Assembly: GCA_001839685.1 (NCBI GenBank)
Contig: MLAK01001289.1
Location: 1 to 22,555, forward strand
Direction: 5' to 3'
Source of the DNA: Tritrichomonas foetus
Taxonomy: Eukaryota; Parabasalia; Tritrichomonadida; Tritrichomonadidae
Length of the DNA: 22,555 nt
Position 1 is the stretch's first letter; every line of letters starts with the position of its first letter. A program made the translations under genes and the position numbers. Shown here in pieces: positions 14,613 to 22,555 of this stretch. The notes below the pieces were generated by a model that searched no databases, was not told where the DNA came from, and worked only from the letters and a program-made list of their open reading frames with translations.

Positions 14613-17612
14613 ATGACTGAGCTTGATCCAGTTTGGCAGCACAACATTAGTAAAAAAATAGCTCAGCTGACCAAAGTTGTGTTTCGTCTTCATGCCGACA
14701 GCCTAGACCATCGAGATGCCGGGGCAGAACTCAGAGCCGAATATGAGAAAGAAATCGCAGCAATTCAAGAAGCTTCTCAAGAAAATCTCGCAATTGCACA
14801 AAAGGATGCCGATAGTAGACATCCCGGTATTGAAAATACCGTTCATACCGAATTCGAAACCAAATTTAATCAAACGAAAAGGGAATTCGAAAAGGCAAGT
14901 AAACGAATCGAAGAAGAATCAAACAAAGCTATCAAAAGTGCAACTGAACAACTCAATTTTATTAAATCAAAAGTTGCTGAACTCCAAAAAAATGCTGACA
15001 GATCCGCTCAAACATTTCAATCCGCAAAAGAAGAGCTTGAAAAAGTTCAGCAGGAAACGTTATCAAAATTAGAGGCAAAATATAACAACCAAGTCCAAAA
15101 GCAAGTTGATGAAGCGAATAGGCGATATAATTCAACAGTCGAAAATGGAAAAAAACAAGAAGAAGATTTACGTGCAAAATTTGAGGCAGAGATGGCTGAT
15201 CTCAAAAAAGCCCTTGACCAGGCCAAAAATTCAGCAATTGAATCATTAAATAAAAGACAAGCTGATTATCAAGCTGCAATTCAAAAACTTGAAAAAGATA
15301 AACAAGAAATAATAAAATTAATTGATAATCTTAAAGCAGAAAATGAAAGACAAGCTAAACAATCTAAAGATGTTTTAGCAAAAGGTGAACAAATGCAAAA
15401 AGCGATTTTGGATGCTAAACAAAAAGAATTGCAAAACCTTCAAAATTTAATCAACGAAGCCCAAAAGAAGCATCAAGAAGAAATCACTAGAATAAAAGCA
15501 GAAATTGAGAAAGAAAATCAAAATTACGCTCTCGAAATCCAGAGGCTGAAAGATAAACTGGAAAAAGAAAAGCAAAGATTTGCCGCTTTAATGGTCGAAT
15601 TTGAAAAAGAAGCAAAAAATTCAACAAATGCATCTGATCAAAAAAATCAAAAATTATTAGCCGAGCAGCGAGCGGCATTAGCTAAATTGGATGCTGAACA
15701 CGCCAAACGACTAGAAGAAGCAAAACAAAGAGAGGCTGATTCACATAATGAATTAATTCAAATGCAAAAAAATCATTTTGCTGAATTACAAAAAATTCAT
15801 AAAGAAATGAATGATGAAATGGTGAAAAGTCGTCTTGCTATTGATGAACTTAAGAAGAAGCATGCAGAAGATTTAAAGCAAATTCGAAATAAAGAAGATC
15901 AAGAATTAAAAGAAATTCAAAACAAAATGAAAATGAATTCAGAAGAGTCTCAAAATGCAGTCGCACAATTAATTAAAGATGCTGCGCAAATTAAAGAAGA
16001 AATGGATCGCGCAAGAACTGAACAAGAAGCGAAATTCAATGAAATTGAAAGGCAAACCGCAAGAGACTATATGCAAATGAAAAAAGTGCACGAAGAAGCT
16101 TTGGCTGCTTTAAATAGAGATTTAGAAATTCAAACAAAACAAATTGAATCAAGCCATACAGCTCGAGTTGATTTTGCTAAAAGACAATTTATTTTGGATA
16201 CAAAAAAAGTCGATGAAGATGCAGAACTAACTTTAAAGTTACAAATGGAACAAGCAAAAAATGAAATTGAAAATCAAAGAAACCAAAAATTGGAACAATT
16301 AAAAATTCAATGGCAAAAGGAAATGGAAGAAATTCAAAAGAAAATCGATGAACAAAATGAAGAGAAAAAACGAATTGAAGAAGAAATGCAACGTGAACAA
16401 ATAGAAAAACAGAAACAGATCAATGAAATGAAGAAAGAAATGACTGAACTTGAAGGTAGTTGGACTGAAAATAAAAAGAAACTTGAAAATGAATGGTCAA
16501 CAAAATTTAGAACTCTTACTGTTCAATTTCGTGAAGAAGAAAAGCAAAATGAAGAAGCAAGAAGATTACCTGTTGCTCAGTTTAATAAAAAATTACAAAT
16601 CCTAAAAGATGAATTCACTCAAGCTGAAGCAAGTCGAACAAAAAGATTAGCCGAAATTCGAGAAGTTTTTGATAAGCAAACAAAAGAACACAAAGCAGAA
16701 ATTGCAAAATTAAAAGAAAACGTTGAAAAATTAAAGAAAGAACAAGAACCTACTATTAAACAAATTGAAGGTCAAATTGCCAAAGTTGAAGAAGATACAG
16801 AAAAGAAAAGAAAAGAAATAATTTCTCAAAACGAAGCATTAATTGAAAAGAAAAATGAAGAATTGAAAAAACTAATTGAAAATGGAAAGAAAGAATATTC
16901 AAATATTCAAGTTGAATTTTTCAATATGAAACAAAGACATCAAAAGGAACTTCTTGAAGTTCAATCTCAATTAAAACAAAGTGAATTGGATTCGCAGCAT
17001 CGTGTTTCTGAATTCCAATTGCAAAAAGAAAGAGAGCTTCTTGAATTGGAAAATGAACAAAAGCATGAAATTGAGTTACTAAATATTGAATTACTCAAAA
17101 TTCAACAAGAAACAGATACAATTAAAAAATATTCAAAAGAGGAAATGAAAAAGATTTCTGAAATTCATGAAAAAAGAGTCGATGCTCAAAAGAAAGAATT
17201 CGAAAATCAAAAAACAAAAGCTATTGAAAATAATGAAAAAATTTTGAAAGAAAAAGAAAACTTAATTAAAAAATTAAATGATTCAATTAAAGAAATCGAA
17301 ATTAAATTTGGAAACCGAGAAGCAAGAAGAGAAGACCTCGAACATATTGCGAGGTATGATGAAATCCTTCAAGAAAGGACTGATGCAATTGAAAGACTTT
17401 CAAATGACTTCCAAATATTTGAAAACGAACTTTCAAGTCATGAAGCCCTCTTTAGAAGGGTTTATACTGGAGAAGCGTATAATCAACCGATGCCACCTGT
17501 GAATGATAAAAGATTGAAAAAAGAGGGTTCATTAAAATCGATAGGATCTGCAAATAAAATTCCGCCACTGGCTTCACCAAATAGCATCACCCGAAACAAA
17601 TCACCACAATGA
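14613..17612 (+). CDS. FAM184-family-like coiled-coil protein
   Basis: This 999-residue protein starts at ATG 14613-14615. Residues 10-50 (HNISKKIAQLTKVVFRLHAD, then a stretch ending LRAEYEKEI) resemble the conserved N-terminus of animal FAM184A/B, where a KKIAQLTKV block precedes an EEI-rich helix. The rest to about residue 950 is nearly continuous coiled coil, very rich in Glu, Lys and Gln. The last 40 residues are basic and Ser/Pro-rich (IPPLASPNS) and likely disordered. FAM184 members are found in animals and various flagellated protists; their role is poorly defined, so a link to flagella or centrosomes is only inference. GC content is visibly higher in the first few hundred bases than later. 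AATAAA elements follow within 70 bp of the TGA stop. A generic long coiled coil is the alternative reading. Confidence 0.85.
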   Translation: MTELDPVWQHNISKKIAQLTKVVFRLHADSLDHRDAGAELRAEYEKEIAAIQEASQENLAIAQKDADSRHPGIENTVHTEFETKFNQTKREFEKASKRIEEESNKAIKSATEQLNFIKSKVAELQKNADRSAQTFQSAKEELEKVQQETLSKLEAKYNNQVQKQVDEANRRYNSTVENGKKQEEDLRAKFEAEMADLKKALDQAKNSAIESLNKRQADYQAAIQKLEKDKQEIIKLIDNLKAENERQAKQSKDVLAKGEQMQKAILDAKQKELQNLQNLINEAQKKHQEEITRIKAEIEKENQNYALEIQRLKDKLEKEKQRFAALMVEFEKEAKNSTNASDQKNQKLLAEQRAALAKLDAEHAKRLEEAKQREADSHNELIQMQKNHFAELQKIHKEMNDEMVKSRLAIDELKKKHAEDLKQIRNKEDQELKEIQNKMKMNSEESQNAVAQLIKDAAQIKEEMDRARTEQEAKFNEIERQTARDYMQMKKVHEEALAALNRDLEIQTKQIESSHTARVDFAKRQFILDTKKVDEDAELTLKLQMEQAKNEIENQRNQKLEQLKIQWQKEMEEIQKKIDEQNEEKKRIEEEMQREQIEKQKQINEMKKEMTELEGSWTENKKKLENEWSTKFRTLTVQFREEEKQNEEARRLPVAQFNKKLQILKDEFTQAEASRTKRLAEIREVFDKQTKEHKAEIAKLKENVEKLKKEQEPTIKQIEGQIAKVEEDTEKKRKEIISQNEALIEKKNEELKKLIENGKKEYSNIQVEFFNMKQRHQKELLEVQSQLKQSELDSQHRVSEFQLQKERELLELENEQKHEIELLNIELLKIQQETDTIKKYSKEEMKKISEIHEKRVDAQKKEFENQKTKAIENNEKILKEKENLIKKLNDSIKEIEIKFGNREARREDLEHIARYDEILQERTDAIERLSNDFQIFENELSSHEALFRRVYTGEAYNQPMPPVNDKRLKKEGSLKSIGSANKIPPLASPNSITRNKSPQ

Positions 17613-17665
17613 ATTTTATAGATGAATTAATATCATGTATTATATATTGTTATGTATATTGTTTT

Positions 17666-17678
17666 AATAAAGAATAAA
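17666..17678 (+). terminator. Likely polyadenylation signals of the FAM184-like gene
   Basis: Two AATAAA hexamers lie at 17666-17671 and 17673-17678, 54-66 bp after the stop. The following 180 bp to the convergent PDE-like gene hold no gene. Confidence 0.5.
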
Positions 17679-17732
17679 TCGTTATTTCATGTGTTTTATC
17701 TCACTTGAGACATTTATTAAGAATCTTTTATG

Positions 17733-17750
17733 AAAAAAAAAAAAAAAAAA
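17733..17750. repeat. Poly-A tract of 18 bases
   Basis: An uninterrupted run of 18 A lies in the 245-bp spacer between two convergent genes. Its exact length is prone to sequencing error. No direct repeats flank it, so retroposition is not supported. Confidence 0.85.
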
Positions 17751-17857
17751 TTGTTCACCAATTTGTTAATCATCAAAGTCAAATAAAAGATATGAAATAA
17801 ATCAAAGAGTTGTTGTTCAAAAATATATATTTTAATAACAAACATTGCAGAATAATA

Positions 17858-20800
17858 TTAACAATTGATACCAGCAATCTTCAGCACACTTTCTGTGAAA
17901 TTTCTACGAATTGCATCAACTTTAAAATCTTGTTTGGCAAATTCACTAAAGGCTGGTTGAATAATCACCCTCATTTCAAATTCGAGCTGATAACGAATCA
18001 TATCTTCAAATAATTGTGGCTTTTCACCATTGCATTCTTCATCAAATCGAAAATCGAGCCATCTTTGTGAAATTTCAGGAGAGCGAGCAAGATACGAAAA
18101 CGAACAAATCAAAACAATAAGAATATACAATTCACTCCCAACTGAACATTCAATTTCTTTTATTTGTTCAATCGATTCCACAGTATTCAGGAAGTTATTT
18201 TGTTCTTCAGAAGGAAGATTAAAGAAGGAAGAATTTGGAATAGATGAAAGCGTCATAAAAACAGAAGTTACAACATTAATTTCAGATCCATATTCTAAAT
18301 AATAACGAATTTTTATCTTTTCGTCTACATCAATTGGATCACAATCTTTTAGTAATAAATAGAAGAACATTGAAGCTTTTTGGCAAGGCGTTAATTTTCC
18401 GATGAGATTGGCTTTATCTAAAAAATAGCATAAAAATTGAATGTGATCAATCGAAAGTCGCCAATTAGTGAATAATTTTGGTTTATGCAATTTCCTGATA
18501 AATTGAATAATTGAAATCATTTCAGGAAAAGTGAAATTAAAATATTGAGCAACATCCAAATATTTCATAGCATTGATTAAACAATAAATAATAGAATTTT
18601 CATCAATGGAAAATGGATCGAATTGATTTGTAAATTGAAATTGTTTGTTTAATAAATCAATATTAATGTTCTCTTCAAGATTTGATGTTGGTTTTCCTTT
18701 TTTGACTTTTTTTGCAATTGTAAGGAGTTTGCAATCACCAGGAAATTGATTTAATAAAGAAATCAAAACAAATTGATTTTTAATTAAATCATCACTTGCA
18801 TTTACACAAATAATAGGTTCAGTTTCTTTAATTTCTTTTTTATTTTCTCCAATAAAATTCAACTGAATTTGTGGATACAGGTTGGTCAGTAATTTTTGAT
18901 CAAAAACTAATAGAGAGTCATTAATTCGTTCTTCTAAAAGGATAGATTGCCGAATTTTAATGTTTTCTGTGGCAACATCAATGAGATCACCAACAATTTT
19001 ACTCCATAATGAAAACACTTTTTTGGCATGTGCGTTTGAAACAGAATAAAAAGAACTTCCAGGTTTTTGATTCATAACTGCAAGTTTTTTCTGAAGGGCA
19101 GATTGATGACCAGAAAGTAAAGAAAGTGAAGATGCCATTGATATGGTTGATTGAAAAAGTAGACTTGAACGTGACTGACCAATTCCATTGGACTGGTCAC
19201 CAGCTGATAAAACCATCATTCCGACAACATTATATTTTGTTCCTATTAACGGACAATAAATATGAGTCATAAAACTTGTTGAAGCTTTCTGCTCTTTAAG
19301 TTGGTTTAAAACACTAAATCTAACAATCGGATCTTCCGATTCTGGATCCAAATTATTGATATAAATTTCTTCTTCTGTGTTTCCGATGATTGATCTTGAT
19401 TTATAATCAATTGTATAAATGTCAGTTTTATTTATTGTGAGCATTGATTTCATTTTTCTGGTGACTTGCGGACCAATTGTAGATAAATGATTTAAATTTG
19501 GAAGATATGACAGAAAGTCAACTAGTTGAGCATAATCATCCATTGCACGACTAGAAACCTTCATTTCATCAGAAAGTTTGTTTGTTTGAACAACAGATAA
19601 AATTAATGGATGAAAATGTCGACTTAATATTTCAAGACAAAATGTATCTTCCGGTGAAAAAACATCTGTTGTTAATTTATTATATAAAACAATTGTCCAT
19701 TTAACTTGATTATTATCATCGAAAATTGGGCAAACCAAAATAGAAGAAACCTTTGTATTTGAGTCTGGTCGATCTGATTCAATTTGGAAAAGAACTGAGT
19801 TTTCAGGATGAGGAAGAGATATTGAAGACTTTTTCGCGATGGAATAGCCAATAATTCCGTAACCAATTTGAAAAGATGTAGTTTTTTTACTTCCTGATGA
19901 AAGCATCCAAAAAGAATTTGATGATTGTGAAACTTTGAAGAGTTTCACGTATTGACAATTAAAAGTTTTTGTGATTGACTTTGACAAAACATACAAAAAA
20001 TTCTTTGTTTCATTTACAGAGGAAAGCTGTAAAAAAATATCACTCATTCCTTGAAATGATGAAACTTTTTCTTTTGTTCTCTTTTTCAGTTGCAATACAT
20101 GTCCAATTTCCAAAATTATTGTAGAAATTGAATTGGCGATTAAATCATCAAAAGGTGTAAATGGTCCAATTTTGTCAAAAAGGGCAAGAACAAGAGAAAT
20201 TTCACGTATTGGAATAAAAAATGCATTGTTCTTTTTCACCATGATTGAAATATCGTTATCTTTCAAATTTGGATCATTTTTATTGATGAAAATTGATTTG
20301 TTTTGTTTAATTGCTTCAGAAATGACACCATCTGCAATAATATGTCGCATTTTAACCTTTTGCTTTTCAATTGTAAGAGTGGAGTTAGTCGAATCATATG
20401 TATATAAAACAGCATGTTGATAATTTAGTGATTTTGGTAGAATTGATTCAACTGACTCACTTAACATTTGAAATGAATCAACTTCAAGTAAAGTAAAAAA
20501 AGTACTTAAATAAAATGGTAAATTATTCAGACAGAAAAATATTTCATCATAAAATTCAATTCTTTTTTCTTGATTTAATGTTTGAACATATTCATAAACT
20601 TTCAAAAGATTTTTTTGTGGTTTTGGATCAAAAAATGAAGAAGCAATAAAAGGAAAGCTTTCAAAAAGCCTTCGAAAATCACATTTTGGATCTTTCATTG
20701 ATGAAATGAAATCATTCGCCTCAATAGGTGAATAAAATGTTGGAGATTCAAAATCTTCTTCTTCATGAAAATGATCAACTGGAATTGGTGATAAAATCAT

Positions 20801-21013
20801 ATTGTTTGGTGATATGCCAAGTTTGTCAACTATTTGATATTGAGATTCTGTTAATTCTGTCAAAATTCTTGCCTCTTCTTTAAATCTTTCAATTCGCCTC
20901 TCATAAACTGAAATTAATGAACGTATTGTTGCAATCCTTTCTCCGTTAAATGAAGTGTGTCGTGTAAACCAGAAATTGTTATAAAAATCTGACGTGGTTT
21001 CTTCATTTTCCAT
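17858..21013 (-). CDS. Multi-GAF protein with degenerate, probably inactive PDE domain
   Basis: This 1051-residue protein has its ATG at 21011-21013. A short charged helix (about 25-60) is followed by three or more GAF-like units at about 175-305, 318-470 and 488-640. The second keeps an NK...F...ED pattern (VLYNKLTTDVFSPEDTF), like the cyclic-nucleotide GAF motif. Residues about 800-1045 align along their length with the PDE domain at 6102-9641, but catalytic residues differ. HNWRHAVDV reads TNWRLSIDH (849-857), so both His are lost. HD reads KD (889-890) and the next His is Pro. CSD reads CSF (970-972), removing the metal Asp. The RW and PxF landmarks (RWLDF, QPAFSEF) remain. Metal binding and hydrolysis are very unlikely. 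The long intact frame argues against decay, so a sensor or regulatory partner is plausible. No membrane segment is seen. Confidence 0.88.
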   Translation of the reverse strand: MENEETTSDFYNNFWFTRHTSFNGERIATIRSLISVYERRIERFKEEARILTELTESQYQIVDKLGISPNNMILSPIPVDHFHEEEDFESPTFYSPIEANDFISSMKDPKCDFRRLFESFPFIASSFFDPKPQKNLLKVYEYVQTLNQEKRIEFYDEIFFCLNNLPFYLSTFFTLLEVDSFQMLSESVESILPKSLNYQHAVLYTYDSTNSTLTIEKQKVKMRHIIADGVISEAIKQNKSIFINKNDPNLKDNDISIMVKKNNAFFIPIREISLVLALFDKIGPFTPFDDLIANSISTIILEIGHVLQLKKRTKEKVSSFQGMSDIFLQLSSVNETKNFLYVLSKSITKTFNCQYVKLFKVSQSSNSFWMLSSGSKKTTSFQIGYGIIGYSIAKKSSISLPHPENSVLFQIESDRPDSNTKVSSILVCPIFDDNNQVKWTIVLYNKLTTDVFSPEDTFCLEILSRHFHPLILSVVQTNKLSDEMKVSSRAMDDYAQLVDFLSYLPNLNHLSTIGPQVTRKMKSMLTINKTDIYTIDYKSRSIIGNTEEEIYINNLDPESEDPIVRFSVLNQLKEQKASTSFMTHIYCPLIGTKYNVVGMMVLSAGDQSNGIGQSRSSLLFQSTISMASSLSLLSGHQSALQKKLAVMNQKPGSSFYSVSNAHAKKVFSLWSKIVGDLIDVATENIKIRQSILLEERINDSLLVFDQKLLTNLYPQIQLNFIGENKKEIKETEPIICVNASDDLIKNQFVLISLLNQFPGDCKLLTIAKKVKKGKPTSNLEENINIDLLNKQFQFTNQFDPFSIDENSIIYCLINAMKYLDVAQYFNFTFPEMISIIQFIRKLHKPKLFTNWRLSIDHIQFLCYFLDKANLIGKLTPCQKASMFFYLLLKDCDPIDVDEKIKIRYYLEYGSEINVVTSVFMTLSSIPNSSFFNLPSEEQNNFLNTVESIEQIKEIECSVGSELYILIVLICSFSYLARSPEISQRWLDFRFDEECNGEKPQLFEDMIRYQLEFEMRVIIQPAFSEFAKQDFKVDAIRRNFTESVLKIAGINC

Positions 21014-21384
21014 TTTTGGAAATCATATAAATAACGATTTTTTGGAAATGGTTAATTTTTTGTTACATCAAGGTCAATTATATTCAAAGCTTTTCATAGA
21101 TTGAAACTTTTTCCATTATTGTGGGTTGACATATAAACTTTTTGAGATAAAAAATGAAAAGCTAACTTGTTCTATTTTTTAAAAAAAAGAAAAGAATAGC
21201 TCATTAAATAATGATTTCTATATAGTAAATCGATTCTATAATCCATTTGCATAAATCATATATGAATTTTCAATGAAGAAAAAAAAGTATCACATTTCAA
21301 CTCAAATTGATGAAGAGTTGTTCTTTTCATCTCCTAATTAGTGAATCTTTTAGTAAAAAGAAAATTCATATGATTTTACAAAGA
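21014..21384. other. Intergenic spacer between PDE-like and CDK-like genes
   Basis: No gene was seen. It should carry the promoter of the PDE-like gene. TAACGAT at 21032-21038 on the plus strand, about 20 bp before that ATG, resembles the core bound by Trichomonas Myb proteins, but seven bases are too few to rely on. Confidence 0.4.
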
Positions 21385-21390
21385 TTTATT
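21385..21390 (-). terminator. Likely polyadenylation signal of the CDK-like gene
   Basis: On the minus strand AATAAA lies 14 bp after the TAA stop (21405-21407), in the context ATAATAAATCTTTG. Confidence 0.5.
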
Positions 21391-21404
21391 ATAAAAACAA
21401 TATA

Positions 21405-22319
21405 TTACATGTCGCATGGTAAACAAATATCTATTAAAGTTTGTTGCAAGTTTTTGAAATATTCATGATGAACCGCTTCTTTTGCTGTAATTCGTTTAGA
21501 TGGATTTAATGTCAGCATCCTCGACAATAAATCCAAAAGCAGGGGATCCACATCATTTGGAAGAACAGTTTTCAATCCGATTGGTATTCCTTTTGGCAAT
21601 TTTATTTGTGGATTGACGTAATTACCAAAATCTGGCCAATCTTCATCTGTCGGTGTGCCAATAACTTTACAGATCTTCATGAGCTGGTCGACTGGCGAAT
21701 CGCCGCCAAACAAAACGGTGCCTTTGATCATTTCTGCTATAACGCATCCGCAGCTCCAAATGTCAATAGAATGGTCATATTCTGGTGAATCAACCACCAA
21801 TTCTGGCGCCCGATACCAAAGCATTGTCATTTTCCCATCAATTGGGGTTAGCGGCCTCTGGAAAGATACTGCTGATCCGAAGTCTCCTATTTTTAAAAAT
21901 CCGTTCTTTTTGATAAGCAAATTTTCTGGCCGGATGTTTTGATGAACAACTCCATTCGAATGGAGATATAAAAGACCGCATAAAAGCTGAAATGTATATG
22001 ACCGTAATAAATCGCCTTTGATTGTCCTTCGTCCTCCTTCAAGATATCGCTTCAAATCTCGATCCATAAATTCGAATATTAATTGGAGCTTAGAGCCTTC
22101 GCAAAGCACGTCAAGTAGGTTAATAACGTTTGGATGACTTAATGCGCGCAGTAAACTGACTTCTCTCAGTGAAGATCCTGGAATTCCATCTTCTTCCTGA
22201 TCCATTCTTACAATTTTCAAAGCAACTACTTCGTTCGTCGTTGAATTAACTGCTCTGAAAACTGAACAATAAGTCCCTTCGCCAAGTTTTTGGAACTTGG
22301 TGTAGGAAGTAGCAGTCAT
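21405..22319 (-). CDS. CDK-family protein kinase with catalytic HRD changed to HQN
   Basis: This 304-residue single-domain kinase starts with ATG at 22317-22319 and has the usual CDK length. The glycine loop is GEGTYCSVF (13-21), keeping the T-Y pair of the CDK inhibitory site. K35 (VALKIV) and E53 are present. The cyclin-binding helix reads PGSSLRE instead of PSTAIRE. DFG (146-148), WYRAPEL (168-174) and the DIWSCGCVIAEM helix are intact. The catalytic loop reads HQNIRPEN (126-133), so the catalytic Asp is Asn128 (codon 21936-21938) and the usual Lys is Arg130. The activating Thr position, seven residues before W168, appears to be Asp161. The family call is firm. Phosphotransfer is expected to be lost or weak, so it may be a pseudokinase that still binds ATP or a cyclin. 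A miscalled base is unlikely, since two codons differ from HRD. Confidence 0.9.
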   Translation of the reverse strand: MTATSYTKFQKLGEGTYCSVFRAVNSTTNEVVALKIVRMDQEEDGIPGSSLREVSLLRALSHPNVINLLDVLCEGSKLQLIFEFMDRDLKRYLEGGRRTIKGDLLRSYTFQLLCGLLYLHSNGVVHQNIRPENLLIKKNGFLKIGDFGSAVSFQRPLTPIDGKMTMLWYRAPELVVDSPEYDHSIDIWSCGCVIAEMIKGTVLFGGDSPVDQLMKICKVIGTPTDEDWPDFGNYVNPQIKLPKGIPIGLKTVLPNDVDPLLLDLLSRMLTLNPSKRITAKEAVHHEYFKNLQQTLIDICLPCDM

Positions 22320-22507
22320 TGAGGCGCCTTTTTTTGTTAACGGACGAAATTGAATTTCAAAAATAATTCAATGATATGCTCAGAAATTTTATTAGTTATT
22401 TGACTTGAAATGCTATCAATTTTTTATATAAATTGAAAAAGTGAATGTATCGGCTTGTATTTCCCGAAAATTTAAATGGCTACTGAGGACAAAGAAGTAG
22501 ACCTATA

Positions 22508-22548
22508 AGTTGTGATAAGTTGCAGCTTCGCTTCAACTTATCCCAACT
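22508..22548. repeat. 15-bp inverted repeat with one mismatch (hairpin)
   Basis: AGTTGTGATAAGTTG at 22508-22522 pairs with CAACTTATCCCAACT at 22534-22548 at 14 of 15 positions, around the loop CAGCTTCGCTT. It lies at the right edge of the window, upstream of the CDK-like gene, so its true context is cut off. It may be a regulatory dyad or the end of an element lying outside. Confidence 0.6.
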
Positions 22549-22555
22549 CAAAATT

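Noticed and set aside
17733..17750. Poly-A tract as the mark of a retroposed gene
   Set aside because: No target-site duplication and no processed gene copy lies beside it.
21032..21038. TAACGAT, a Myb-type recognition core near the PDE-like start
   Set aside because: Seven bases are too short to claim, and similar strings occur elsewhere in the window.
22476..22508. Start of another plus-strand gene (ATG reading MATEDKEVDL, then stop)
   Set aside because: Only ten codons precede TAA and no trichomonad-type splice site is visible, so a spliced gene cannot be supported.
1..22555. tRNA, rRNA, CRISPR array, prophage or bacterial operon
   Set aside because: Reading by eye found no such structure. 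Gene families, spacing and 3' signals are eukaryotic; tRNAscan and Infernal would be decisive.

Overview
The window looks like a eukaryotic, intron-poor, AT-rich protist chromosome, most probably a parabasalid (Trichomonas or Tritrichomonas type). The pointers are single-exon genes on both strands with AT-rich spacers, a two-repeat Myb protein of the trichomonad kind, cyclic-nucleotide phosphodiesterase (PDE), CDK and TBC domain proteins, long coiled-coil proteins, and AATAAA or TAAA elements at or just after stop codons. The assignment is inference from sequence; no rRNA or other marker is present. Four ambiguous bases (10115-10136) mark a weak spot in the assembly.

Layout. 175-726 (-) is a small GC-rich gene with a possible C2-like fold. 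1199-4336 (-) is a 1045-residue coiled-coil protein. 4337-4883 is a spacer with a perfect 16-bp inverted repeat and a 17-bp triplet repeat. 4884-5543 (-) is a Myb gene with an in-frame TGA in its first DNA-binding repeat. 6102-9641 (-) is a multi-GAF PDE with intact catalytic motifs. 9642-11405 is a long gene-poor AT-rich stretch with apparent coding debris and diverged repeats. 11406-12962 (+) is a coiled-coil protein. 13543-14478 (-) is a BUB2/Cdc16-like TBC protein, divergent from 14613-17612 (+), a FAM184-like coiled-coil protein. 17858-21013 (-) is a second GAF protein whose PDE-like C-terminus has lost nearly all metal-binding residues. 21405-22319 (-) is a CDK-family kinase whose catalytic HRD reads HQN.

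How the genes may relate. Two proteins share the GAF-plus-PDE architecture, one apparently active and one apparently dead; the second could be a cyclic-nucleotide sensor or partner for the first (inference). The TBC protein and the CDK-like protein belong to families that act in cell-cycle control, and both carry substitutions at canonical catalytic positions. The FAM184-like protein and the other coiled-coil proteins are probably structural, but nothing in the sequence ties them to a named complex.

The strongest leads are the PDE pseudoenzyme, the HQN kinase, the Myb gene with an internal TGA, the TBC protein lacking the glutamine finger, and the repeat-rich debris region 10.1-11.1 kb. No RNA gene, CRISPR array, intact transposon or typical bacterial element was seen.
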